Part shown: piece after piece, positions 9,671 through 18,180 of the stretch
Layout of the letters: each line of letters opens with the position of its first letter
Numbering within the stretch: position 1 is the first letter of the stretch
Assembly (NCBI GenBank): GCA_905221605.1
Contig: CAJNDS010000267.1
Location: forward strand, 1 to 64,000
DNA from: Symbiodinium natans
Taxonomy: Eukaryota > Sar > Dinophyceae > Suessiales > Symbiodiniaceae
DNA: 64,000 nt
Direction of reading: 5' to 3'
Program-made: the position numbers and the translations under genes
The notes under the pieces: model-generated
The model's database searches: none
What the model was told of the DNA's origin: nothing
The model's input: the letters and a program-made list of their open reading frames with translations, nothing else

Positions 9671-9709
9671 GATCATAGTATTATGAACATCATTAATAAT
9701 ATTATGATC
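9671..9709. terminator. 14-bp hairpin downstream of the leftward viral genes
   Basis: The arms GATCATAGTATTAT (9671-9684) and ATAATATTATGATC (9696-9709) pair at 13 of 14 positions around an 11-base loop. It lies about 90 bases past the stop of the last leftward ORF. Hairpins at 3' ends are used for transcript end formation in some large DNA viruses and virophages, so a role as a transcript-end signal is inferred. Confidence 0.4.
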
Positions 9710-9796
9710 GTCATAGCTTGTGATCTGCTATGTACATGTGTATTGTAGGAAGGTCAAGATATGTTCTCCGCAAGTGTATTTGATGTTCTATGTCTG

Positions 9797-10093
9797 TCAC
9801 AAGTATGTTTTAACCACACTTATAACATCATCTTCGTAGCATGGTCTGTATGTGACTGTTTCCATCATTCTGTCTGTATACTGGAAACTAAAGTACCCCA
9901 TTCTATTCAGAGTAAAGTTTGTTTTGTAACTCTCTAGCATATTAAACAAAGATGTATCATGTATACGTTTCTTCATTAGTAACTTAGAGGCGTTATTATA
10001 GAATTCCGAACGTTCTACTATTCTCTTTGAATACTCTTTTCTTTTCTTGTTGTTCTCTAACTTTTGGTATGACTTATCAAAAAAGGAAAACAT
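9797..10093 (-). CDS. Small viral-type ORF, 98 aa, unknown
   Basis: Starts MFSFFDKSYQKLENNKKRKE and is rich in K, N, Y and F, as expected of AT-rich viral coding DNA. Its ATG follows the stop codon of the upstream ORF with no gap (TAA then ATG), a compact arrangement unlike dinoflagellate host genes. No motif was recognised. It is probably part of the Polinton-like fragment. Confidence 0.5.
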   Translation of the reverse strand: MFSFFDKSYQKLENNKKRKEYSKRIVERSEFYNNASKLLMKKRIHDTSLFNMLESYKTNFTLNRMGYFSFQYTDRMMETVTYRPCYEDDVISVVKTYL

Positions 10094-10297
10094 TTATAAT
10101 ATGATGTGTTTGTGCTGAGCCTTACAGAACCGGTCATGTTTATTTTCGTTACAAATCTTCTCGTACCCCAGTATGTCTGAACAACTATGACAGGCAAGAT
10201 AAGAAGTACTATTATCAGTTACATTTTCATCATATATACACATCAACACCTCTGGCTTTCTATGTCTGTTCTTTACACACTCCACATTCAAAATCAA
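10094..10297 (-). CDS. Small Cys/His-rich viral-type ORF, 67 aa
   Basis: Contains CHSCSDILGYEKIC followed by HDRFCKAQHKH, a spacing of cysteines and histidines that could bind zinc. The stop abuts the start of the next leftward ORF. The start may lie further upstream in a lost part, because the N-terminus is abrupt. No family was recognised. Confidence 0.45.
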   Translation of the reverse strand: MILNVECVKNRHRKPEVLMCIYDENVTDNSTSYLACHSCSDILGYEKICNENKHDRFCKAQHKHIIL

Positions 10298-10449
10298 AAT
10301 GAAATCTTTTCATTATTGTATTCTAACATATATATACACAATATTTCTGTAAATGTTTTCCTTCAGAAAGCAGCTTCCAAAGAAGATTAAATCTTCAATA
10401 GTTCAACCCTTAAATAAGGTCTGTCCATACCTTCCACATAATAAAAACT

Positions 10450-10948
10450 TTGACTTAATTTCTTTTCTATTCCTTCTATGGTATATGTATTTTTACTCCA
10501 GTTACCAACCCTTTCCTTCTTGTTTGTATAGCTTCTTTAGACAGAGCACCCTCATCATCAGTATAGATATTCTTAGGTTTTTCCCCATCTTATGCAAACA
10601 CTCAATCATTCCACTTGCTAAATCCTCTTCTTTTTTACCTTTAATTGCTACCACATGCATAAACTTATCAAAGACATCTATCATGATCATGCCAACCTTA
10701 AACTTTTGATCTTCCAGATCATTTATAAAAAACAAATCCATTTGATACTCGTATGCTGAATGCGGTGCTATAAAACTGTTCTGTCCGACAGGTTTTCTTT
10801 TTGCCTCCACGTTCTTCTTGAAAAACTCATTGACATCGTCAATAGTTATACTTTTATCTTTCTCCCGTGCTTCCTTTAAGGTCCTCTGTCTGCTCCCATA
10901 TCCCGCGCGATCGTAATACACATTACTAATAATCTCTTGCTTACTCAT
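10450..10948 (-). pseudogene. Polinton-type retroviral-like integrase, frameshifted and truncated
   Basis: The open frame (10,948 to 10,502) begins MSKQEIISNVYYDRAGYGSR, typical of the N-terminal helical part of Polinton integrases. The rve catalytic core follows, with the first Asp in YEYQMDLFFINDL and then MIMIDVFDKFMHVVAIKGK. After HKMGKNLRI the frame shifts; the second catalytic Asp motif (IYTDDEGA) is found one frame over, near 10,545. The shifted frame keeps integrase-like sequence (GVKIHI) but meets stop codons near 10,460-10,450, so the catalytic Glu region is lost. The gene is inactive. It belongs to the leftward gene cluster. Confidence 0.75.
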
Positions 10949-10996
10949 ATAAATATCATACGAAAATATTGCTTTAATCTTATTTCTAAAATTAAA

Positions 10997-11308
10997 TCAG
11001 CATTCTTCTGTTTTCATGGGCATCACAACTTTAACATTATTCATATCATACTTCGGTCCTTTCTTATTCTGACTGCTGTTGAATTCTGCCAGTTGCTCTT
11101 CGGTTAAATCTTCTATTGTGCTATTGATATTGTTGTCTTTTAGATATTGTTTCAACTTCTTCTTTTGAATGCACTTCAAGGCAGAATCGCGTTTTTTCTG
11201 CATATATCCTTCCTCCTGTCTTCGCTTGTAGTAATACAGTCGGTTGTAAATTGCCAACTGTTCTCTTATCTCTTCCATGGTCATATCCTCTGGGGTTTTC
11301 ATAGACAT
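10997..11308 (-). CDS. Small basic/coiled viral-type ORF, 103 aa
   Basis: Starts MSMKTPEDMTMEEIREQLAI. The middle part is basic and aromatic (YNRLYYYKRRQEEGYMQKKR) and the C-terminal part is polar and acidic. It is the first gene of the leftward cluster, 48 bases upstream of the integrase. The YYKR…KKRD pattern recalls small basic proteins of Polinton-like and giant viruses, but no family is claimed. Confidence 0.5.
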   Translation of the reverse strand: MSMKTPEDMTMEEIREQLAIYNRLYYYKRRQEEGYMQKKRDSALKCIQKKKLKQYLKDNNINSTIEDLTEEQLAEFNSSQNKKGPKYDMNNVKVVMPMKTEEC

Positions 11309-11444
11309 ATTACTATACTATATATTATAATATTTCTTTAAGTGAATTTTCTGAACAGAATTTTCCAAAACATATTTAGTTTTAAAAAACTCTTCAGAAA
11401 AACATTTAAATATAAAAATTATTTTATAATCTAATTATATTGAC
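11309..11444. promoter_or_regulatory. AT-rich divergent intergenic region of the viral fragment
   Basis: A 136-base spacer between the leftward small ORF and the rightward polymerase, almost wholly A/T with TATA-like stretches on both strands (TATATATTATAATA near 11,320; AATATAAAAATTATTTTATA near 11,410). A bidirectional promoter is inferred from position alone. Confidence 0.45.
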
Positions 11445-12948
11445 ATGAGTAAGACCATCCAACGCGGTGTAAAAGCATTAGAGACAGTGTATGATTTTTA
11501 TCAAGGCAGACTTAACAGAGCAAGCAAAACTAAAATCAAAAATATCATCGGCTTATACGATGACAGAAAAATAGCGCAGTTCACCACAGCAGACAAACTA
11601 GTAAGGAACTTCATCAATGCCAAGACAGACCAACAAAAGCAAAAGGCAATTGACCAATACAACAAGGTATACGAAAAGCACAAGGAAAAGAAACCACTGG
11701 GTGAAAGAATGCAAACAGCAAAGCGTGACAACAAACTCACAGAAATCCGCAGACGACTAACACAGAAGACCGCAGTTCAGCGAATACAGAAGAGGGTGAG
11801 AGCGGAACAATCCAAAACAACACATGCTTATTCCGTAGACCTTATGTTCTTCAAATTTAAACTCCCCAAGGATACCATCAAAGCATCCTTCAAAGACAGC
11901 AAGGGTAGACCCCTAATCCCGATCTGGTATGAGACTAAGAGAGCAACTATACAAACAACAGACTATATAGAAGACTTATCAGGCAGACGTGTGTTTCAAT
12001 ACGAAACTAAAGACAGATATCTTTTTAAGAAACTGATGAAGACAATAATGTCTGACCCAGATATGGAGGAAACCCTTCGCTTCGTCCATTCCTACATAGT
12101 GTGCATCAAAGTTAAGGATGTAGACAGAGCAGATGGTGACACTGATTTTATACCAGTGGACGAGAATTTAACTGACACTTCACATGTGAGCATGTTTCAC
12201 AGATACATACAAACTCCATTAAACCCAGAATACGAAACACTAAAGGAAGCAATCAAAGTAAACCATTATCAAGAAAACCAGTGTTGGTTGAACACCATAA
12301 CCGATTACTATAAGGACACACTTATGGGAGAAAAGCGCAGAGAAAAGAACAGACTAACCAGACAGAGCATGTTGACCCTGATAGGTAAGTCAGAAAAGGA
12401 TTTTAAAACATCAGGTGCATCATGGTTAAAGTGTTTGAGCACTACAGGATCCAAGTCAGAATATACAATGCGTTTGAGAGACTGATTTTTCAGTATGACC
12501 CGCCCAAACGAGATCATCATATACCAACATTATATGCCATTGTGAAGAACAACCACATATACACAGTAACCGATAATTTGAATGTATTAAGGCAGATGTT
12601 ACCAAGAAACTCTGGGTATGATATTTCAGTGAAGGCTTCACCAGATTATCACCTGAATGAGAAGGACGAACCCGTTCAATGTAAAATGATACAGTCACTT
12701 AACGACATAAAGAAATATAACGAACATGCTGAGTATACATTGATATATGATGGTCATGACCTTGCCGAGCTCTGTTATGAAAGCAAAAAGGCAGGATACG
12801 AACCGCAAGTTAAATTCAGTGCAGGTATAGTATCGGAACTTAATTTTAAATTCAGGATAAACAAGAATGTCATCAAATACAAAGTTAAGACCCAGAACCT
12901 AGTAAACAACTCCATTGACGGAACTATATCAGTGAGAACTGAGCAGAT
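11445..12948 (+). pseudogene. N-terminal part of a Polinton-type family B DNA polymerase, frameshifted and truncated
   Basis: Frame 1 starts at ATG 11,445 (MSKTIQRGVKALETVYDFYQ) and includes NQCWLNTITDYYKDTL. At about 12,420 a one-base-type frameshift moves the protein-like sequence to the next frame, which reads VFEHYRIQVRIYNAFERLI, then YDPPKRDHH and NNHIYTVTDNLNVL. These blocks in this order resemble the region ahead of the exonuclease domain in Polinton-like polymerases. The polymerase motifs proper (exonuclease acidic residues, DTD) are absent because the viral sequence stops at about 12,948. The frame then continues into the host exon by chance. Assignment rests on remembered family patterns and needs a profile search. 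Confidence 0.62.
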
Positions 12949-12950
12949 CT

Positions 12951-13339
12951 ACCTGGGCACCCTGGCGGATGAGATCAGCAAGCAGCCTGGCAAAGAACTT
13001 GAGCGTTCGGGGATTGAAACCTGGCACCTGATGTGCAAGTCTGCAAAAGCCGTCACCCAAAGCCCCTCAACGTGAAGTTTCCAAACTTCCTTCCCCATGA
13101 TTTCAGGGGGATTCTTGGAGTTGCCAGATGAAGCGTCTTTTGACGGCAAAAACCATACAATACCCTATTCGCCCTTGTCTCACCTGCAAAGAGATCCCTA
13201 CGGAGGCATTCGGTTCCAGACATCCCGGCCAGCTGGATGCAGCTTGGCCCAGCTTGGCAGAGCTTGGAGATCTTTGAAGGGTTTCTCTGAGGCTTGCACG
13301 TTACATGCCTCATCGTGTTCGAGATCTTTGCAACTCTGA
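12951..13339 (+). pseudogene. Right half of the interrupted host exon region
   Basis: Homology to copy B resumes at ACCTGGGCAC. The frame reads LGTLADEISKQPGKELERSG and IETWHLMCKSAKAV, against LGTLADDMSKQPGKELDLSG in copy B. After CCCCATGATTTCAG (a possible acceptor), a further block from 13,097 reads GFLELPDEASFDGKN and RFQTSRPAGCSLAQL, also kept in copy B at 32,981. It is inferred to be the 3' part of the host gene split by the 4.6-kb insertion. Confidence 0.5.
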
Positions 13340-13628
13340 TGCCTAAATGACAAGACCACATGTTCGTATTTGGACCCCGTCTCGCTTGGAAGAGTTGCAA
13401 AGCAGCGAAAAGCAGGGCGTTAAAGCAAAAGGTTTACTCAGGTTAGGGTTTGGGGCGTATATGGTTTACGCTGCCGAGGAAGGACGGAGGCATTGTGCTG
13501 GAAGAGTGCCAGCTGAAGATGGAGTTGCAGCTTGGAGTGCAACATTCATTGTGTAGTGCATGTTCTGTAGATTTGGGGGGGGGATGTACTCCCTCGTCTT
13601 GTTTGTGCGGGTCATGTGTTTCACAGGA

Positions 13629-13712
13629 CTCTTTCTCTTTCTCTTTCTCTTTATCTTTCTCTTTCTCTTTCTCTTTCTCTTTCTCTTTCTCTTCTTTCTC
13701 TTTTTTCTCTCA
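13629..13712 (+). repeat. (CTTTCT)n pyrimidine microsatellite
   Basis: TTTCTC-type hexamers in tandem. It borders the tRNA-like sequence at 13,727, a common arrangement for SINE tails read from the other strand. Confidence 0.9.
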
Positions 13713-13726
13713 ATCTCGCAAATGTC

Positions 13727-13789
13727 CCCACCAGGAATTAAACAAGGGTTGTCGCGAGGTCCTAACCACTAGACGATAAGGACTCTGAA
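13727..13789 (-). pseudogene. tRNA-Glu-like pseudogene or SINE head lacking the anticodon arm
   Basis: On the minus strand the sequence runs TCCTTATCGTCTAGTGGTTA (acceptor start, D-arm and box A as in eukaryotic tRNA-Glu). GGACCTCGCGACAACCC and a degenerate T-arm (TTGTTTAATTCC) follow. The anticodon loop is missing, so it cannot be a functional tRNA. The adjacent microsatellite fits a tRNA-derived SINE. Confidence 0.6.
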
Positions 13790-13809
13790 ATGTTTTTCTC
13801 GTCTTGATC

Positions 13810-13850
13810 ACCTTTGGCAAATGCAGGGGTCGCCGGCTCGATCCTGGCTG
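13810..13850 (+). other. Second tRNA-like T-arm
   Basis: GCCGGCTCGATCCTGGC (about 13,830-13,846) folds as a 5-bp T-stem with one G-T pair and a loop CTCGATC, close to a box B. No anticodon arm was recognised upstream. It points away from the tRNA-Glu-like piece at 13,727-13,789. Confidence 0.4.
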
Positions 13851-13928
13851 GGTGTATTTGAACCAGGATGCAAGTATCTTGAAATCTGGCCACTTTCTTG
13901 TTTTTCTTTCCATTGCTGCTTTTTTGTA

Positions 13929-14065
13929 CCTCTCTCTCTCTCTCACTCTCTCACTCTCTCACTCTCTCACTCTCTCACTCTCTCACTCTTTCACTCTCTC
14001 ACTCTCTCACTCTCTCACTCTCTCACTCTCTCACTCTCTCACTCTCTCACTCTCTCACTCTCTCA

Positions 14066-14119
<54 letters not shown>

Positions 14120-14127
14120 TTCTCTCA
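13929..14127 (+). repeat. (TCTCAC)n / (TC)n microsatellite
   Basis: Octamers of CTCTCACT type flanked by TC dinucleotides; about 200 bases. Frames through it encode only serine/leucine runs. Confidence 0.92.
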
Positions 14128-14439
14128 ACGTGAAAATGGCAAAGAGCCACCCACTACCCCTGGGGCTGCATGCTCGCATGAAGACAGCCGACCAGGCCTG
14201 ATATTTCTGGGTGGATGCTGGAGTGGCTGTCGGTGCCTGGATTCCTTTTGGAGCATGGCAGTGTCTTATCTGTCTGCATGTGGAACCATCCTCAAGGAGT
14301 TTTAAGGATTCGTAGGATACTTGCATCTAAGTCACGCCTGAAAAGGCTGCAAAGGCCAAGTGCACCTGCATGATTGGATCCCTCGGACGACCCCCTGGAC
14401 TCGGACAGCTTGCTGAAGAAGCCCCGATACCAAAACATG

Positions 14440-15545
14440 GGCAACTGAGGTGAATGAAATCCGACGTCTCCGCGAGACCTCCGGGACAATTCTGAGCAAC
14501 CAGGCCATATGTCCATATCCAACAGTGCAAGGTTTACAGTACATCCAGCAAAAAACGCGTCCGTCACTTGTTTCGGCTTGTTGCAGGTTTTGGCATGGCA
14601 CTCATGTCTTTGAATCAGCGTTCGTTTCAATTGGGCATGTGCGGAATCTTTCCATGGGCAGGCCTTGCTTCAGCACGTCCTGGACATTGCCAGCTGGAAC
14701 AGGCGAAGCATCCCGTTGCCAACGCAGAAGCAGATGTGAAGTCTACCAACGGAGCTTGTGCATAGCCGCTATGCGGATGTAATAGGGCCACCCCCCCGAG
14801 AGCATAGCACTGGATTTTGGTTTGATCTAGTTGTGGTTGTAGCAATATCCTGGTATCAGTTTTTGCAGTCGTCGTAGTCGTTTTCAGTCTCTCCCCGTGA
14901 AAATTTCAATGGATGCCCTGGATGAGTTGCAGGCCTTCTTCGGCCCTTGTCTTCGAAAGGGCCAAGAGACACTCTGCACCACCAGCTACTTCCCGCTGGT
15001 GGTTGTTAGACCTGATGGGCAAGAAGATCTTCCACTGCTGCTTGCCTCCGAAGTGTTCATGCCTCTAAGGCTTTCGTGAGGAATCTCTGGCACGATAGTG
15101 AGGTTTCGGGCGCGGGTTGAGGATGCAGTACTCGTCATCCCCATGAGACAGGGAGAGTGCACTATGACATATTTTCGATATGAGTAGGGGCCATCGATTG
15201 AGCTTTGCAGTCAGCGGGGGTCTGGGCATGTATGGGCCAACATCATGGTCTTAGGGTCTTTAAACTAACTCCAGGGCGCACAGCTTGATCAGTATCCACG
15301 AGAGTTCTGCTACGAGAGTTATGCTGGTAGCAGAGGCTTGGGCAACGAAAAGACACGAACCTCTTTGTGTTGAGTTCGCCTCCAAAGGTGCTCTCCGTGG
15401 TTTGTACTGCGCTCGTAAAATGCGCTTGAGGGTTGGTACACGGGAATCCACAATCCAAAGCAGAAAGCGCAAAGAATCTCGAACCAAGAAGGAGCAAAGC
15501 AGCTTGCAAATTGCTTGCCTTCCCTTTCATCTCCTCTTGCCTCTC
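14440..15545 (+). repeat. Third, partial copy of the 5340/29,565 module
   Basis: 14,440-14,640 matches 5350-5545 and 29,570-29,730. 14,640-15,110 matches 29,720-30,060. 15,150-15,545 matches 5550-5995 and 30,085-30,545. It includes a frame at 14,897-15,079 (MKISMDALDELQAFFGPCLR) that is degraded in the copy B module. No identifiable product. Confidence 0.7.
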
Positions 15546-15876
15546 TTCTTGGATCGTGTGAGGGGTCCTGGGATTATGTACAGGGCCTCTTTCAGTCTGG
15601 GAAGAGAGGACCCCAGGTCCCCTTCTGTTCAGAGTTCGAGGGGGGCTCTGTCCGTTTTGGGTTTCCTTTTTGATCCTTTTTGTCCCTCTACTGACGAAGG
15701 GCTTCATCGTGCATGGCGCCTCTTGCGATCTCTCTCTTGCTGCAGTTCGTATCCGATCTCCCGCTATGGTTAAGAAGAGCATCTTGCCTCCAATCTTGCT
15801 TATCTTCCTTCGTATCCCCGCAACGGCGCATACATTCCATCGCCAATGTGCTCTCTGAGATATCTGTGGGGGTGGG

Positions 15877-16404
15877 ATGGTTAAAGTCCCCGCTGGGGGA
15901 GATTGGTTTGTCAGGTGCTGGAGTGCTTTCTGCCTGGATCCAAGGTCAACGCTGGCTTCTCGCGCTGGCCAGCCACTCAGACACGTACCTCCCGGAGGTT
16001 CTGACGAAGATGCAGTCGTTAATACCGGCAATTGCATGCACTGCCGCGATCCCGATATGGCCGTGTGGATTGCGGGCCACTCAAATTTGGAGTCCTTCGC
16101 GCGCAAGAACGTCACATACATCCATGGCGTAATTTCAGATTGCATGATCGAGCTTGTAGAGTCCATGCCAGAGCCAGTGATCGTTGGCATCACTGGATCG
16201 GAGCATGTCGAAGAACACCAGATATCAATGATTGAGCTTCTAGATCACCTCTGGAAGGTTGATGAGATGCCAGCTCGAACTTACAACGAGAATGTTCGCG
16301 CCCTTCGCCGCTGGAGCGCCGCAGCGGCCCCGCACGCGCAAGCTGCACTTCGCCAGGTGATGGGCTTAGCCATTGCCGGTGATAGCAGGGCGCCTGCTAG
16401 TTGA
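15877..16404 (+). CDS. Hypothetical ORF, 175 aa (possible exon)
   Basis: The protein-like part runs from about 16,000: GNCMHCRDPDMAVWIAGHSN, ARKNVTYIHGVISDCMIELV, EPVIVGITGSEHVEEHQ. Codon-level structure looks coding, with alternating hydrophobic residues. The start codon at 15,877 is only the first ATG of the frame, and the true exon may begin later. It occupies the place matched by the 34,856-35,539 frame in copy B, but the proteins are not clearly alike. No family was recognised. Confidence 0.35.
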   Translation: MVKVPAGGDWFVRCWSAFCLDPRSTLASRAGQPLRHVPPGGSDEDAVVNTGNCMHCRDPDMAVWIAGHSNLESFARKNVTYIHGVISDCMIELVESMPEPVIVGITGSEHVEEHQISMIELLDHLWKVDEMPARTYNENVRALRRWSAAAAPHAQAALRQVMGLAIAGDSRAPAS

Positions 16405-17250
16405 CGCCACACGACGCTTGAAGAGACTCAGCACCACAGGTCAGCGACAGAGGGCGCGCGAAGGGCCTTCTCTTGAGAGGCCTTTGCCCTTGCGAAGTTC
16501 GGGAACGCGAGCAAAGCATGGGCCTGGAGGAGCAGCATCCGCTATGAGCGCTCTCGCCGTAGCAGCCGAAGCCCAAGGCGAAGGCATGAGTACCATCCAC
16601 TGTCAAGGCCCTGGCCCGGCCTGGCAGCGGTGCAGCGGCGCAGCCGGCGCAGCAGCTTTCCTGGCCGGAGATCCACTTGCTTTGTGTGTGAAGGGAGCCT
16701 GGAGGAGGCAAAGCATCGGGCGCAGCGGGCGCAGGTTTCCAAGATCTGCGCGATTAAAAAAAAAGGGGGGCTGGGCTACTGTTTCCGCTGCCCTGCCAGG
16801 ACTTGGAGGCCGCACTGCTAAAACTTTACATTTGTGTTGATCAGATGCATCGTTCACGTAGAGCGTAAGTGAGAGGCTGAGCGCTACGTGTTCCAGGTTG
16901 GCAAGGGCTTCCAAGAACAGTAGATGCACTATCCCCGTTCACTGTCCCAAAATCAAATGGGGAGGCTTAGGGCTCAAAATCTATCTTGGATATTCGTTTA
17001 ATGTTCGATGTTTCCATGGGCCGTTCCTGGATTTCATTTCACAAGTTAACCCTCATATTGTGTAATCTAGCCTATCTGGCTACGAGGCACTCAAAGTAGT
17101 GCCTTGCACTCAGCCGTGTCAGCCATGGAAGAGCTGCGCCTCGGCAGATTTTTTGAGCTCAGGTGTTGGTATGTTCAGGGAACATACACGCAGTCATCCT
17201 CCTGTAAAGCTTTGACTCCCCAACATCCATCAACAGAATTCTGAAGCGTT
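16405..17250 (+). other. Decayed block matching 35,460-36,480
   Basis: Shared landmarks include CTATGAGCGC, GGAGCCTGGAGGAGGCAAAG and CTCGGC(A/G)GAT(A/T)TTTTGAGCT. Indels break every frame. No gene is supported; it marks the right part of the large duplication. Confidence 0.5.
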
Positions 17251-17394
17251 TGGCCTCTCTGACTCAGAGAGCAAGTTCCCGAAAAACCCCAAGCCCGAGT
17301 TTAGAAACCAGGCGAGCCGACAAAACACTAGAGATGTTCAGAGCACAGGTGCTGTTTTCTCACACTGAAGGCGCGATCTGTGCTTCGGGGGTAG

Positions 17395-18180
17395 CGCATA
17401 GGGTTTTTGGGATTTTGCGGGTGTGGGGTTCATTGTTTTGGGGTTTAGGGGTGTAGGGGTTGAGGTTTTGGGATTTAGGGTCTAGGGTCACAGCATAGCT
17501 GCGGGATAGGGCGAGGTAGGGTTGACAGGTTTGCGCTGATCTTTGTGGCAGAGATCTTGCAGCTAATCGGGCCGGCGCAGTGGGCTCCACTCACAAGCCT
17601 GTCAGAAAGCATCAAGCCAAAGAAACCTACAAGAGTGTGTGGCAACGGAAAGCCCCCAATCAGCTCAGCCCTGGTCATCAGGAGATAGATGCCCAGGTGG
17701 CGGCCACATGGCGTCGCTTTCGCGCCCTGCAGATGCAAGACGGATTTTGCAGGGTCAGGGTCAAAGGATGTGAAGTTTGGGAAGGATAGGTGGCGTTTCG
17801 TGACGACTGCCTTATGACCCTCAACCCTGAGCAAACAGGGCCGATCGCCAAACCCTCCCTCTTCTGGGGAGTTTCACAGCCATGGAAACCACCAAGGTCT
17901 GGGGGTTGTTGGGCTCAGCACTTCTGGAGTTAGATAGTCTTCAAGGGCCTCGCTTCTTCCCCTAAACCCTGAACCCTCTAGACCCTAATCTCTAAACCTC
18001 CCTACAAGGCCCTAAGCCCTTACAGATGCCAAAGAAGTTTATCCCCAGAGGCCTTTTGCGTGCAGAACTTCGAGGATCCCGAAGACATGGTCCGTCGATT
18101 GGGGACGAAGGCGGGGGCCTCTGAACGCGAAACCTAAACTGTAAGGGTTGAGGGTTTAGGGTTTAGAGTTTAGGGCAACA
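17395..18180 (+). repeat. Scattered TTTAGGG/CCCTAAA-like tracts
   Basis: Degenerate telomere-type motifs at 17,395-17,490, 17,960-18,020 and 18,140-18,175 on both strands. Between them lies one exon-like frame (17,580-17,789). Confidence 0.7.
17580..17789 (+). other. Possible small exon, unidentified
   Basis: The frame reads HKPVRKHQAKETYKSVWQRK, then HQEIDAQVAATWRRFRALQM. It is basic and helical in character, and the open frame extends a little upstream of the ATG. No second copy is available to test conservation, and no family was recognised. Confidence 0.25.

Larger units (their letters stand above)
9484..12948. mobile_element. Polinton/Polinton-like virus fragment (endogenous, decayed)
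   Basis: This is a ~3.5-kb AT-rich island in a GC-richer host. Four ORFs point left (11,308 to 9,797) and one polymerase frame points right from 11,445, with a 136-base AT-rich divergent spacer. Retroviral-type integrase together with a family B polymerase is the hallmark of Polintons/Mavericks and of some Polinton-like viruses. Capsid, packaging ATPase and protease genes are absent from this fragment. Both recognisable genes carry frameshifts, so the copy is inactive. It is not a human, animal or crop virus; the host is inferred to be an alga. Confidence 0.65.
8333..12950. mobile_element. 4.6-kb insertion in copy A: host retrogene-like part plus Polinton-like viral fragment
   Basis: Alignment with copy B shows continuous sequence there (…GACGGCTGCG near 32,836 to ACCTGGGCAC near 32,849) where copy A has 4.6 kb of extra DNA, replacing about nine bases. 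The left ~1.15 kb (8333-9483) has host-like composition and one intronless ORF. From about 9484 the sequence turns sharply AT-rich, with ORFs packed on both strands, and it reverts to host composition at about 12,945. No terminal inverted repeats were found at the two edges, and only a possible 3-base repeat (ACC). It is either a compound insertion or a fragment carried in by recombination or end-joining. Confidence 0.8.
1..17250. repeat. Segmental duplication, copy A
   Basis: This block is collinear with about 25,780-36,500 and is cut by the window start, so the true left end is unknown. Position 1 aligns to 25,780. The first ~2.3 kb differ by only a few substitutions and short indels per 600 bases, whereas 4.4-8.3 kb differ at perhaps 5-10% of positions and later parts are patchy. 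Copy A has three insertions absent from B (2431-4354, 6940-7201, 8333-12950). Copy B has an expanded TCTCTG repeat (27,745-28,220) and lacks about 53 bases next to 27,196. Limits on the right are approximate; similarity fades between 17,000 and 17,250. Confidence 0.9.

Noticed and set aside
9484-12948. Organelle or bacterial origin of the AT-rich island
   Set aside because: The integrase and polymerase motifs and the compact divergent layout fit a Polinton-like virus, and the right junction reads straight into duplicated host sequence.
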